A model generated the notes under the pieces. That model worked only from the letters and a program-made list of their open reading frames with translations. It ran no database searches and was not told the DNA's origin. From contig SFHU01000009.1 in assembly GCA_004555535.1 (NCBI GenBank), positions 1 to 41,285 of the forward strand: a DNA stretch of 41,285 nt, written 5' to 3'. A program made the translations under genes and the position numbers. Positions 7,496-15,928 of this stretch are shown here, one piece after another; position 1 is the first letter of the stretch, and every line of letters starts with the position of its first letter. This DNA comes from Clostridiales bacterium. GTDB lineage: Bacteria > Bacillota > Clostridia > Christensenellales > Aristaeellaceae.

Positions 7496-8236
7496 ATGCT
7501 CAAGAACCAGCGGCTGGACGAAATCCTCAACATCGTGCAGAAGAACCGGCACGTCACGGTGGCGGAGCTGGCCGACCAGCTCTACGCCAGCCCGGCGACC
7601 ATCCGAAGGGACATCGCGCTGCTGGAGAAGAGCGAGCTGATCGTCAAGAGCTACGGCGGCATCTCGCTGGCGGGCGGGCACAACCGCTTTGTTGAGCTCG
7701 ACCAGCGCGCGGAGGCGCACAGGACGGAAAAGCTGCAGATCGGCCGGACAGCGGCGGCGCTCGTGCAGCCGGGGGAGGCGCTGTTCATGGACGCCTCCTC
7801 GACGGTGATCAGCATGATCCCGTTTCTGCAGCAGAAGAACCTGACGATCATCACCAACAGCCTGCGGGTGGCCGACCGCATGGGGCAGAGCGGCGCGCGC
7901 GTGTTCATCACGGGCGGGGAGCTGCACGAGAACTCGAAATCCTTCGGCGGGAGCATTGCCGAGCGCACGGTGCGCTCCTTCCACGCGGACAGGCTGTTCT
8001 TCTCCGCGGCGGGCGTAAACGCGGGCGGCGTCATTTCCGACTTTTACGAGGAGGACATCGCCGTGCGCCAGGCGATGATCGCCTGCTCGACGGAGCAATA
8101 CTTCCTCTGCGATTCGAGCAAATACGGGAAGAACTACCTCTTCCGCATCAGCAACGTGGAGCGGCTGACGCGGGTGATCTCCGACAGGGAGCTGACCTTT
8201 TCCGGCGCGCAGGAGCGCAGGGGGAGGGAAGGCTGA
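7496..8236 (+). CDS. DeoR/GlpR family transcriptional regulator
   Basis: The start at 7496 is chosen because GGAGGCGGGGAG precedes it and the DeoR N-terminus begins there (RLDEILNIVQKNRHVTVAELA). The 246-residue protein has a winged helix-turn-helix at residues about 5-58 (SPATIRRDIALLEKSELIVKSYGG) and a C-terminal DeoR sensor domain with FMDASSTV and ITNSLRVADR motifs. That domain binds a sugar or polyol phosphate. Because it diverges from the glycerol-phosphate operon, glycerol 3-phosphate is the most likely effector, making it GlpR-like; this is inference. Its gene ends 6 bp from the convergent SH3 gene. Likely operators are the TGATCA array and the inverted repeats upstream. Confidence 0.9.
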   Translation: MLKNQRLDEILNIVQKNRHVTVAELADQLYASPATIRRDIALLEKSELIVKSYGGISLAGGHNRFVELDQRAEAHRTEKLQIGRTAAALVQPGEALFMDASSTVISMIPFLQQKNLTIITNSLRVADRMGQSGARVFITGGELHENSKSFGGSIAERTVRSFHADRLFFSAAGVNAGGVISDFYEEDIAVRQAMIACSTEQYFLCDSSKYGKNYLFRISNVERLTRVISDRELTFSGAQERRGREG

Positions 8237-8242
8237 GCGCCG

Positions 8243-9271
8243 TCATTTGCGGGCGGGGAGGACGAAGGTCAGGCCTTCGTCGCTGTCGAGGGCCGAGGTG
8301 AGGACGAAGTCGGTCTGGCCGTCATAAAGGACGTGGCACCAGTCGCCCCAGGCGCCCATGACGCGCAGCTGCGCGCCGCGGGAGAGCGGCGAGACGACAG
8401 AGGATGATTTGCTGGGAGCGGCATAGAGCCTGGCGTCGGAGACGGCGACGGTTTTATCCGGCATGGCGCTGCGCACGCTCTGGCCGCCGCACTCCAGAAA
8501 CCGGGATTGCATATAGCCCGTGGCGGCGCCGCTGATGCAGACCTTCACCCAGCCATCCTCGACCGGGCCGAGCAGGGAGACGATCGTACCGGAAAAGTAT
8601 TTACCCAGGATCGGCGCGCTTGCGTCGGGCGCCTCGCGCAGGTTCAGCCTGTCCTGCGGATCGGGATTGCTGACGACCGCGAGCGAGGGGAGGGAGACCT
8701 GCACGGTATAGGCCGCGGACTGATCGGAAGCGTTATGGATGACAGCGGAGGAATCCGTCTCCCTATGGTAGGAGAGCTGTGGGGTCATCCGGTCGGAGCG
8801 GACATAGCCGGTATAGCCGATGGCCGTGATCTGCACCCAGCCGTCGTCGCGCACGCAGAGGGCACAGACGGACGATCCCTTGGGGAAGAGCGCAACCTGT
8901 TCCGAAGAGGCCGAGGGCTGACGATAGACCGCTGCGCCGGAGGACGCAGCGACGGTCAGTATCGGGAAGGCGGGCTCGACGTACTCTGCGGAGAGAAAGG
9001 ACAGATCCATATAGCCCTCCGGGGAATCGCCCTGGATGCGCACATGGGCATAGCCCTCCGACGGCGCCTCCAGCAGATAGACGGGCGTGCCGTTATAGTA
9101 CTTGCCGAGGCTGACGGCATCCGGACGCGGCGCGGCGCGCAGGTTGAGCCTGTCGGCAGGATCGGGGTTGGCGACGTAGAGCGTGTCGCCCGCGCCGGGA
9201 GCATCGGCCAGAGCGGGGACGGCGAGGAGCAGGCAGAGCAGCAGGGCGAGGATGGACAGGAAGGGCTTCAT
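8243..9271 (-). CDS. Secreted protein with repeated SH3b domains
   Basis: The 342-residue protein has a signal peptide (MKPFLSILALLLCLLLAVPALA, cleavage likely after residue 22) and no lipobox. Several bacterial SH3 domains follow: two are near-copies, marked by NPDPADRLNLRAAP and NPDPQDRLNLREAP, with additional SH3-like segments near residues 105-165 and 270-340. SH3b domains bind peptidoglycan or wall polymers. No catalytic domain is present, so a wall-associated adaptor or sensor role is likely. AAGGAGA precedes the ATG. It converges with the DeoR-type gene with only 6 bp between stop codons and no terminator between them. Confidence 0.85.
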   Translation of the reverse strand: MKPFLSILALLLCLLLAVPALADAPGAGDTLYVANPDPADRLNLRAAPRPDAVSLGKYYNGTPVYLLEAPSEGYAHVRIQGDSPEGYMDLSFLSAEYVEPAFPILTVAASSGAAVYRQPSASSEQVALFPKGSSVCALCVRDDGWVQITAIGYTGYVRSDRMTPQLSYHRETDSSAVIHNASDQSAAYTVQVSLPSLAVVSNPDPQDRLNLREAPDASAPILGKYFSGTIVSLLGPVEDGWVKVCISGAATGYMQSRFLECGGQSVRSAMPDKTVAVSDARLYAAPSKSSSVVSPLSRGAQLRVMGAWGDWCHVLYDGQTDFVLTSALDSDEGLTFVLPARK

Positions 9272-9355
9272 GGCGATCTCTCCTTGGAAATGTATTGAAG
9301 AAGCTGTCTTTACTGAATAAGACGGAGGCGGGAGCGGATTCTTTCATCCGGGCGC

Positions 9356-9386
9356 AAAAAAACCGCCCTTTCCGGAGAAAGGGCGG
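9356..9386 (-). terminator. Intrinsic terminator of the FabG-like gene; also part of repeat copy B
   Basis: A 10-bp stem (9363-9372 with 9377-9386) with a 4-nt loop is followed on the minus strand by seven T residues (plus-strand A at 9356-9362). It ends the reductase transcript. The sequence to its right (to about 9400) resembles the repeat at 7377-7410. Confidence 0.85.
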
Positions 9387-9430
9387 CAAAGCGCCGGGAA
9401 GCAGCGGCTTTTTCAAGGAAAGGAGGACGA

Positions 9431-10177
9431 TCAGGTCTGCGCAGCGCCGTCGACGGAGAGGATCTCACCGGTGACGTAGCTGGCCAGATCGCTGGCGAGG
9501 AAGAGGAAGCAGTTGGCGACCTCCTGCGGCTCGCCGACGCGGCCCAGCGGGATCGGATCGGAGACGCGCTTGAGGACCTCCGGCGGGAGCGCGGAGATCA
9601 TGTCCGTGCGGGTGACGCCCGGAGCGACGGCGTTGACGCGGATGTTGTCGCGGCCCAGCTCGCGGGCGAGGCTGCGGGTCAGGCCGTTGACGGCGAACTT
9701 GCTGGCCGGATAGGCAACGCCGGCGGGCTGGCCGTAGAGGCTGACCATCGAGCTGGTGTTGATGATGCAGCCGCCGCCCTGGGCCTTCATGATCGGCGCG
9801 ACGGCGCGGCAGCCGTTGAAGACGGCGTTCACGTTGACGGAGATGGTCTTGTCAAACGCGGCAGGATCGTACTGATAGAGCGAATCGCGCGCGGAGATGC
9901 CGGCGTTGTTGGCGAGGATGTCGATGCGGCCGAACTTCTCCTTGACGGTATTCACGGCAGCCTCGACGGCGGCATAGTCGGTCAGGTCGGGCGACAGGCC
10001 GATGACCTGCGCGTCCGGCAGCTCCTGGGCGAGTTTGGCGAGCGCCTTGTCCACGGTCTCCTGGCGGGAGCCGAAGAGCGCGACGCGCGCGCCGTTTTTG
10101 AGGAACGTCTCGACGATGGCAAAGCCGATACCGCGCGTGCCGCCGGTGACGATGGCGACCTTATCCTGAAGCAGCAT
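9431..10177 (-). CDS. SDR family oxidoreductase, FabG-like
   Basis: This 248-residue short-chain dehydrogenase/reductase starts at the ATG at 10177, preceded by AAAAGGAGG. It has the NADP-binding TGGTRGIG motif near residues 12-19, the structural NNAGIS motif, and the catalytic Ser-Tyr-Lys set (NTSSMVSLYGQPAGVAYPASK). The PGVTRTDM segment and the C-terminal YVTGEILSVDGA are typical of 3-oxoacyl-ACP reductase-like proteins. No fatty acid synthesis genes are adjacent and it is monocistronic with its own promoter and terminator. The substrate could therefore equally be a sugar, polyol or other ketone. Confidence 0.9.
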   Translation of the reverse strand: MLLQDKVAIVTGGTRGIGFAIVETFLKNGARVALFGSRQETVDKALAKLAQELPDAQVIGLSPDLTDYAAVEAAVNTVKEKFGRIDILANNAGISARDSLYQYDPAAFDKTISVNVNAVFNGCRAVAPIMKAQGGGCIINTSSMVSLYGQPAGVAYPASKFAVNGLTRSLARELGRDNIRVNAVAPGVTRTDMISALPPEVLKRVSDPIPLGRVGEPQEVANCFLFLASDLASYVTGEILSVDGAAQT

Positions 10178-10220
10178 AATAAACCTCCTTTTCACAAAGA
10201 CGAAAAACAACATTGAATAT

Positions 10221-10249
10221 AGTATAGCATGAGAATGAAGGATTGTCAA
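10221..10249 (-). promoter_or_regulatory. Consensus promoter for the FabG-like gene
   Basis: On the minus strand, TTGACA (10249-10244) and TATACT (10226-10221) are 17 bp apart, giving a leader of about 35-40 nt to the ATG at 10177. Confidence 0.75.
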
Positions 10250-10399
10250 ACAAATCGCAAAGACGAGCCGCAAAAGTATCAGACGGTAAAGGGCGGGAAG
10301 GGAGAGCGGGGCAGGATGAGAAAATTTCCTCCTGTTTTCGGGCGAAAAGATGCATTATGATAAAATCAAAAGAACTGGAGACTGAGGAGGAATGCGGCG

Positions 10400-11560
10400 A
10401 TGAAGGGAAATCTGTTGCTGATTCACGGCGGCGGGCCGACGGCTGTGATCAACGCCTCGCTCTACGGGGCGATCCGCCAGGCGAAGCGGGAGGAAAACGT
10501 CGGCCGCATTCTGGCGGCGATCGGCGGGACGGGCGGCTTGCTGCGCGGCGAGGTGCGCGACCTGACGGATGTGCCGCAGGAGGAGCTTGAGCTGCTGCTG
10601 ACGACGCCGGGCAGCGCGATTGGCACCTCGCGCGACGCGCTGGAGGCGGAGGACTACGCGAGGATGCCGGGGATCTTCAGGCAGCTGGGCGTGCGCTACG
10701 TGCTCATGAACGGCGGCAACGGGACGATGGACACCTGCGGGAAGATCTGCGCAGCCTGCGCGGGCGAGGACATCTTCGTCATGGGCATTCCCAAGACGAT
10801 GGACAACGACATCGCCGTGACCGACCACGCGCCGGGCTACGGAAGCGCCGCGCGCTACATCGCGCAAAGCGTCGCCGAGGTGACGGCGGACGTCGCGGGT
10901 CTGCCGATCCACGTCGTGGTGATCGAGGCGAGCGGGCGAAACGCGGGCTGGATTACGGCGGCCTCCGCGCTGGCGAGGCAGGCGGGCGTGGACGGGCCTG
11001 ACCTGATCTACCTGCCGGAGCGGCCTTTTAAAGAGGAGGAATTCCTCAAGGACGTGCAGGCGCTGATCGAGAAGAAGCGCGGCGTGGTCGTCGTGTGCAG
11101 CGAGGGGCTGACCGACGAGGCGGGCAAGCCGATCGTGCCGCCGGTGTTTCAAACGGGGCGCTCGACGTACTTTGGCGACGTCTCCGCGCACCTGGCGCAG
11201 CTGGTCATCCGCAGGCTCGGCTACAAGGCGAGGAGCGAAAAGCCCGGATTGATCGGACGCGCCTCCATCGCGCTGGTCAGCCCGGTCGACCGGCAGGAGG
11301 CCGTGCTGGCGGGCGAGGAAGCCGTGCGCGCCGCGGCGGCGGGCGAGAGCGGCAAGATGGTCGCGCTGATGCGCGAGCCGGGCGACCGCTATGCCGTGCG
11401 CACGGAGCTCGTCGACGTGCGGGAGGTCATGCTGCACGAGCGGAAGATGCCGGACGAATTCATCAACGAGCGGGGCAACGGCGTGACCGAGGCCTTCGTG
11501 CGCTGGTGCGAGCCGCTGATCGGAGAACCGCTGACCAGGCTGATCTCTCTGCGGGGATGA
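10400..11560 (+). CDS. Phosphofructokinase family enzyme (PPi- or ATP-dependent)
   Basis: The 386-residue protein phosphorylates fructose 6-phosphate at C1. Family motifs are clear: GGGPTAVINAS near the N-terminus, GGNG at 105-108, PKTMDNDI at 131-138 (Asp135 is the catalytic base), then EASGRNAGWITAASALA and IYLPERPF. Lys132 in PKT is the feature of pyrophosphate-using enzymes, whereas Gly108 corresponds to Gly104 of E. coli PfkA, an ATP-type feature. The donor is therefore uncertain. Asn107 replaces the usual Mg-binding Asp103, as in related Clostridia GGNDS enzymes. The gene has a weak upstream TATGAT -10 near 10356 and a good terminator overlapping its stop codon. Confidence 0.9.
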   Translation: MKGNLLLIHGGGPTAVINASLYGAIRQAKREENVGRILAAIGGTGGLLRGEVRDLTDVPQEELELLLTTPGSAIGTSRDALEAEDYARMPGIFRQLGVRYVLMNGGNGTMDTCGKICAACAGEDIFVMGIPKTMDNDIAVTDHAPGYGSAARYIAQSVAEVTADVAGLPIHVVVIEASGRNAGWITAASALARQAGVDGPDLIYLPERPFKEEEFLKDVQALIEKKRGVVVVCSEGLTDEAGKPIVPPVFQTGRSTYFGDVSAHLAQLVIRRLGYKARSEKPGLIGRASIALVSPVDRQEAVLAGEEAVRAAAAGESGKMVALMREPGDRYAVRTELVDVREVMLHERKMPDEFINERGNGVTEAFVRWCEPLIGEPLTRLISLRG

Positions 11561-11579
11561 GGGAAATTCATCCTTTTTT
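11555..11579 (+). terminator. Intrinsic terminator overlapping the phosphofructokinase stop codon
   Basis: GGATGA (11555-11560, containing the stop codon) pairs with TCATCC (11568-11573) and is followed by six T residues (11574-11579). Confidence 0.75.
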
Positions 11580-11593
11580 CACGAAATGAGTTG

Positions 11594-11610
11594 TGATATA
11601 CTGATATCAG
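11594..11610 (+). promoter_or_regulatory. Extended -10 promoter with palindrome, ABC importer operon
   Basis: TGATATACT at 11594-11602 is an extended -10 (TGN plus TATACT); no good -35 is seen. The perfect palindrome CTGATATCAG (11601-11610) overlaps the end of the -10 and the expected start site, a plausible operator position. Confidence 0.5.
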
Positions 11611-11664
11611 TGACAAAGGAACCTGCCTGAAAACGGGCAAAATGACCGCAAAGGGGACTGCCTC

Positions 11665-12453
11665 ATGGAAAAGAAAAACAACAAGGGGCTGGCGGACCGG
11701 ATTCCGGCCAAGGTTTGGCTGCTGATCTCGTTCCTCGCCGCCATGCTGCTGTGGTGGGTGCTTTCCATCATACCGGCAACGTCGCGCGCTTTCCCGAACG
11801 TCTTCAAGGTGCTGGGCAGCATCAAGACGATGATCGACCGGAACGTGCTGCTGAAGGACCTGAGCTCGAGCCTGATCTCGGTCTGCTCGGGCTACGTGCT
11901 CGGCTTCGTGATCGCGCTGCCGGTCGCCATCCTGATGGCCTGGTACAAGCCGGTGCGCTACATCATCGAGCCGTGGATCCAGTTCATCCGCAACATTCCG
12001 CCTCTGGCCTACGTGCCGCTGATCGTCATCGCGGCGGGCGTCGGCCGCAGGCCGCAGATCATCGTCATCACGATCGCCTGCTTCCTGATCATGTGCGTGA
12101 CGATCTATCAGGGCGTCATCAACGTCGATGAAACGCTGATCAAGGCGGCGCGCGTGCTGGGCGCGACGGACAAGGACATCTTCGTGCGCGTCATTGCGCC
12201 GGCGACGCTGCCCTTCATCCTCACCGCGATCCGCCTGGGCGCCTCCGTCGCGCTGACGACGCTGATCGCTGCGGAATCCACCGGCGCGAACGCCGGACTG
12301 GGCATGCGCATCCGCAGCCTGAACAACAGCTTCGAATCCGCGCCGATGCTGCTGTACATCATCATCATCGGCATCCTGGGCATCACCATCGAAAAGCTGA
12401 TCAAGACCGCTGAAAGGAGGCTCACGTCGTGGCAGGAGAAGAGAGAAATCTGA
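11665..12453 (+). CDS. ABC transporter permease, nitrate/sulfonate/taurine type
   Basis: This 262-residue inner-membrane permease has about six hydrophobic segments. It carries the EAA loop that docks to the ATPase (ARVLGATDKDIFVRVIAPAT near residues 165-185). It belongs to the SsuC/TauC/NrtB group of importers for sulfonates, taurine, nitrate or thiamine precursors. AAAGGGG precedes the ATG. It overlaps the downstream ATPase gene by 25 bp. Together with that ATPase and the binding protein at 13359 it forms a complete importer; the substrate cannot be read from sequence. Confidence 0.92.
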   Translation: MEKKNNKGLADRIPAKVWLLISFLAAMLLWWVLSIIPATSRAFPNVFKVLGSIKTMIDRNVLLKDLSSSLISVCSGYVLGFVIALPVAILMAWYKPVRYIIEPWIQFIRNIPPLAYVPLIVIAAGVGRRPQIIVITIACFLIMCVTIYQGVINVDETLIKAARVLGATDKDIFVRVIAPATLPFILTAIRLGASVALTTLIAAESTGANAGLGMRIRSLNNSFESAPMLLYIIIIGILGITIEKLIKTAERRLTSWQEKREI

Positions 12454-13238
12454 CGGCGTCGGACACGGTCAGAGTGCGCATTGACAACGTGCGCAAGGTA
12501 TTCAACACGAGGAACGGCGAGATGGTCGCCCTCAACGGCGTCAGCCTCGACATCCACGACAACGAGTTCATCTGCGTCGTCGGCCCCTCCGGCTGCGGCA
12601 AGAGCACGCTGCTCAACATCATCGCGGGCCTGAGTGAGCCGACCTCTGGCAAGGTCTACTGCGACGGCAAGGAGGTCACCGGCACCGGCACGGAGCGCGG
12701 CGTCGTCTTCCAGCAGTACGCGCTGTTCCCCTGGCTGACGGTCAAGAAGAACGTCATGTTCGCGCTGGAGATGCGCGGCGTCAAGGGCAAGGCGGCTGAG
12801 GAAGAGGCGATGAAGTACCTCGAGATGGTCGACCTGGCGAAGTTTGCCGACCACTACCCCAAGGAGCTCTCCGGCGGCATGAAGCAGCGCGTCGCCATCG
12901 CCCGCGCCTACGCGGCGGAGCCCGAGGTGCTGCTGATGGACGAACCGTTCGGCGCGCTGGACGCGCAGACGCGCACGCAGCTGCAGACCGAGCTGCTGGA
13001 GACCTGGGAGAAGAAGCGCAAGACCTGCTTCTTCATCACCCACGACGTTGAGGAGGCGATCATCCTTGCGCAGCGCGTCATCATCATGAGCGCGCGGCCG
13101 GGCCGCATCAAGGACATCGTGGACATCGACATCCCGTATCCGCGCACGCAGGAGACGAAGATGACGCCGCACTTCATGGAGCTCAAGAACCACATCTGGA
13201 GCCAGGTGTATCAGGAGTACCTCGAGGTGCGCAAGTAA
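12429..13238 (+). CDS. ABC transporter ATPase, nitrate/sulfonate/taurine type
   Basis: The 269-residue ATPase has Walker A GPSGCGKST at 52-60, the Q-loop FQQYALFPWLTV, signature LSGGMKQR, Walker B VLLMDEPFGALD and the switch histidine in FITHDVEEA. The C-terminal DIPYPRTQ segment is typical of SsuB/TauB-type subunits. The start is a GTG at 12429 with AAAGGAGG ending 8 bases upstream, inside the permease gene. It energises import through the permease encoded just before it. A 120-bp gap with a hairpin precedes the binding-protein gene. Confidence 0.94.
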   Translation: MAGEERNLTASDTVRVRIDNVRKVFNTRNGEMVALNGVSLDIHDNEFICVVGPSGCGKSTLLNIIAGLSEPTSGKVYCDGKEVTGTGTERGVVFQQYALFPWLTVKKNVMFALEMRGVKGKAAEEEAMKYLEMVDLAKFADHYPKELSGGMKQRVAIARAYAAEPEVLLMDEPFGALDAQTRTQLQTELLETWEKKRKTCFFITHDVEEAIILAQRVIIMSARPGRIKDIVDIDIPYPRTQETKMTPHFMELKNHIWSQVYQEYLEVRK

Positions 13239-13246
13239 CTGGATTT

Positions 13247-13263
13247 GAGCGGAGCTTCCGCTC
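13247..13263 (+). promoter_or_regulatory. Intercistronic hairpin before the binding-protein gene
   Basis: GAGCGGA (13247-13253) and TCCGCTC (13257-13263) form a 7-bp stem with a 3-nt loop and no T-tract. It may protect the binding-protein mRNA end and so raise its level relative to the membrane subunits. Confidence 0.4.
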
Positions 13264-13358
13264 CGGGCCGACGGCTGGGTTTCCCCATGCCCGCGCCCGG
13301 GGCGGGGGATTCCGCTTGAAGGATATCGACCCAAATACAAAAATGGAGGGAATCGACA

Positions 13359-14339
13359 ATGAAAAAGCTGCTTTCCGTTCTGCTTGCGCTGGCGATGCTG
13401 AGCATCGCGGGCCTCTCACTTGCCGAGGCCGAGCCTGTCACCCTGAACGTCGCCTACATGCCCAACTACGGCAGCCTCTGGGCGATTGAGACCGCCATTC
13501 AGAAGGGCTACCTCGCCGAGGAGAACATCACCGTGAACCTCGTTGAGTTCGCCGACGGCCCGACCATCATCGCCGCCATGGAGAGCGGCTCCATCGACGT
13601 GGGCTACATCGGCCAGGGCGCGCACAAGCTGTGCATCAACGGCCGCGCGACCATCTTCGCGCTCAGCCACGTCTCCAACGGCGACGCCCTCATCGGCGGC
13701 GCGGGCATCACCAGCGTTGAGGACCTGAAGGGCAAGAAGGTTGCCTATTCCTCCGGCTCCTCCTCCGAGGACATCCTGATCAACTCGCTGACCAAGTACG
13801 GCATGACGATGGACGACATCAACGCGTTTGACATGGACGCCTCCGCCATCGTGACCGCGATGCTCTCCGGCGGCGTGGACGCCTGCGCGACCTGGAGCCC
13901 GAACAGCCTCAAGATCCTTGAGGAGATGCCGGACGCGACCAAGCTGACCGACAACATGACCTTCGCCGACCAGACCGTCTCCCTGGCGAGCTGGATCTGC
14001 ATGCCCAAGTACGCCGAGGAGAACCGCGACATCCTCGTTCGCTTCACCCGCGCGCTCTTCAAGGGCATGGACTACGCGGCTGACGAGCACTACGACGAGG
14101 TCAGCACCTGGGTCAGCACCCAGACCGCGACCGACTACGACAGCGTCTACAACCAGCGCGGCGACGCCGAGTGGCTGACCGGCAAGGAAGTCGCCGAGGG
14201 CGCGGCGGACGGCACCGTCGAGGGCTACTACCTGCTCCAGCGCGACACCTTCGTGGCCAACGGCGCCGTGGAGAAGGATCCCGTTCCGGCGGTTTCCGAC
14301 TACGTGATGCTGGACGTCATGATCGAGGCGGGCAAGTAA
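13359..14339 (+). CDS. ABC transporter substrate-binding protein (SsuA/TauA/NMT1-like)
   Basis: The 326-residue protein has a signal peptide (MKKLLSVLLALAMLSIAGLSLAEA) and then an NMT1/SsuA-type periplasmic-binding fold. Family features are YMPNYGSLWAIETAIQKGY, DVGYIGQGAHK and LKGKKVAYSSGSSSED. It should deliver the substrate to the upstream permease and ATPase. There is no cysteine at the signal cleavage region, so it is not a lipoprotein, which is unusual for a Gram-positive binding protein. The ligand may be a sulfonate, nitrate, bicarbonate or pyrimidine-type compound; the sequence does not decide. GGAGG lies upstream of the ATG. Confidence 0.9.
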   Translation: MKKLLSVLLALAMLSIAGLSLAEAEPVTLNVAYMPNYGSLWAIETAIQKGYLAEENITVNLVEFADGPTIIAAMESGSIDVGYIGQGAHKLCINGRATIFALSHVSNGDALIGGAGITSVEDLKGKKVAYSSGSSSEDILINSLTKYGMTMDDINAFDMDASAIVTAMLSGGVDACATWSPNSLKILEEMPDATKLTDNMTFADQTVSLASWICMPKYAEENRDILVRFTRALFKGMDYAADEHYDEVSTWVSTQTATDYDSVYNQRGDAEWLTGKEVAEGAADGTVEGYYLLQRDTFVANGAVEKDPVPAVSDYVMLDVMIEAGK

Positions 14340-14350
14340 TCAAAGCGAAA

Positions 14351-14387
14351 AGGATTCAGGGCCGTCTGCTTCAGGCGGCCTGATCCT
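14351..14387 (+). terminator. Hairpin after the binding-protein gene
   Basis: AGGAT and ATCCT at the ends and inner CAGG/CCTG, CCG/CGG and CTG/CAG segments form a stem with single-base bulges and a short loop. There is no long T-run, so it may attenuate rather than stop transcription into the histidine kinase gene. Confidence 0.45.
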
Positions 14388-14413
14388 TATGTCCGGGGAG
14401 GAGGAACGCCGGG

Positions 14414-15928
14414 ATGCTGTTTGTGCTCATCGGCGCGATGCTCATCGCGTCCATCTGTGTGCTGCTGCTTCGCAAGAGCACGGAGTCGCTCTATCTGCTG
14501 GGCATGTGCTGCAGCCTGATGGTCTTCCTCTCCGGAATCCTGATTTTCATCGCCAAAAAGGGCGGCTATTCGCAGGACATTCTGCGGTTTCTCTACTTCT
14601 CGCTCGCGCTCAAGACGCGGGTGCAGTACCTCTACCTGACGCTGGGGCAGATCGGCTATATGATCGCCGTCGGGCGATTCCTCTATCCGCTGTTCCTGAT
14701 GGAAATGGCGCTGCAGTACTCGATGATCCCCGCGATGCGCAAGCGGCCCGCCGTCAAGAAGCTGGCGGTGCTGCTGCCGGCGGGGAGCCTGATCCTCTAC
14801 CTGCCGCCGCTGTACCGGCGGCTGGTCATGACGTGGCCGGGGATCCAGCCGGTGATCGTGCAGGCGGCCTACATCTGGGTGGTCGCCTATGTGGCCATCG
14901 CGCTGATTTTGCTGCTCAACGAGCTGCTGAGCATCACGATCGCGTTTTGCAGGAGGCAGTTCGCCTGCATCTTCGTCTGCATGGCGGCGCTGAGCGGCAT
15001 CTACCTGCTCTACTGCGGGCAGGATCCCTCGCAGGTCTATCATTTTTACAGCTACGACTACATCTTCAGCAAGGGCCTGGGCTATTTGCAGTACGCGCCG
15101 ACGATGGCGGGCTATGTGACGCTGGTGATCGTCAACGTGATCTGCGGGGTGCTGGGCATCGCGAGCCTGCTGCGCTACACGCAGGACAACCTGATGACCG
15201 ACCGGGAAGAGAGCGTGCTGCGGCGCAAATTCGACATCGCGCGCACGGGCGCCTCGGTCTTCGTGCACTCGATCAAGAATCAGCTGCTGGCCAACCGGGT
15301 GCTCGAAAAGCACATCTACCAGGAGCTGGGCAGGGAGACGCCCGACCTTGCGCGCATCCGCGACTGCGTCGACCAGCTGCACGGGAACAACGAGCTGCTG
15401 CTCGAGCGCAGCGAGGAGCTCTACCGGACGGTCAAGAGCAAGTCCGTGCGGCTGACGCCGGTGGGGCTGGGCGAGGTCGCGCAGGTGGCGCTCGACCGCT
15501 TCGCGCGCAAATACCCGGAGGCGAAATGCCGCGCGCAGGTGGACTGCACAAGGACGGTCATGGCTGACCTGAACTACCTGGGCGAGGCGATTTACAACCT
15601 GATGACCAACGCCTGGGAGGCGCAGGTCGAGGCGGGACGGACGGACCGGCCCATCCGCCTGATCAGCCGGCAGGAGCGGCTCTACACCGTGCTGGAGGTG
15701 CGCGACGAGGGCCCGGGCATCAGCCGAAGCCAGCAGAAGAAGATCTTCGAGCCCTTCTACTCCTCCAAGAACAGCAACCACAGCTGGGGCATGGGGCTGT
15801 ACCATGCGAGGATGATCATCAAGGCGCACCTGGGCATGCTGCGCGTGGAGAGCCGGCCCGGCGAGGGCACGGCGTTCTTCATCATGCTGCCCCGGTGCGA
15901 CACGCAAAGGACGGTGAACGGCGGTTGA
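14414..15928 (+). CDS. Membrane sensor histidine kinase
   Basis: The 504-residue protein has roughly six to seven hydrophobic segments within residues 1-255 and a cytoplasmic kinase region. His285 in VHSIKNQLL is the likely phosphorylated residue. The HATPase domain shows the N box NLMTNAWEA (395-403), G1 DEGPGI (431-436), F box FEPFYSS and G2 GMGLY (459-463). No PAS or HAMP domain is apparent, so the multi-pass region probably senses the signal. GGAGGAGG precedes the ATG. The next gene, a NarL-type regulator, overlaps its stop codon, making the cognate pair. Its position between an ABC importer and amino-sugar genes suggests control of one of these sets. Confidence 0.9.
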   Translation: MLFVLIGAMLIASICVLLLRKSTESLYLLGMCCSLMVFLSGILIFIAKKGGYSQDILRFLYFSLALKTRVQYLYLTLGQIGYMIAVGRFLYPLFLMEMALQYSMIPAMRKRPAVKKLAVLLPAGSLILYLPPLYRRLVMTWPGIQPVIVQAAYIWVVAYVAIALILLLNELLSITIAFCRRQFACIFVCMAALSGIYLLYCGQDPSQVYHFYSYDYIFSKGLGYLQYAPTMAGYVTLVIVNVICGVLGIASLLRYTQDNLMTDREESVLRRKFDIARTGASVFVHSIKNQLLANRVLEKHIYQELGRETPDLARIRDCVDQLHGNNELLLERSEELYRTVKSKSVRLTPVGLGEVAQVALDRFARKYPEAKCRAQVDCTRTVMADLNYLGEAIYNLMTNAWEAQVEAGRTDRPIRLISRQERLYTVLEVRDEGPGISRSQQKKIFEPFYSSKNSNHSWGMGLYHARMIIKAHLGMLRVESRPGEGTAFFIMLPRCDTQRTVNGG

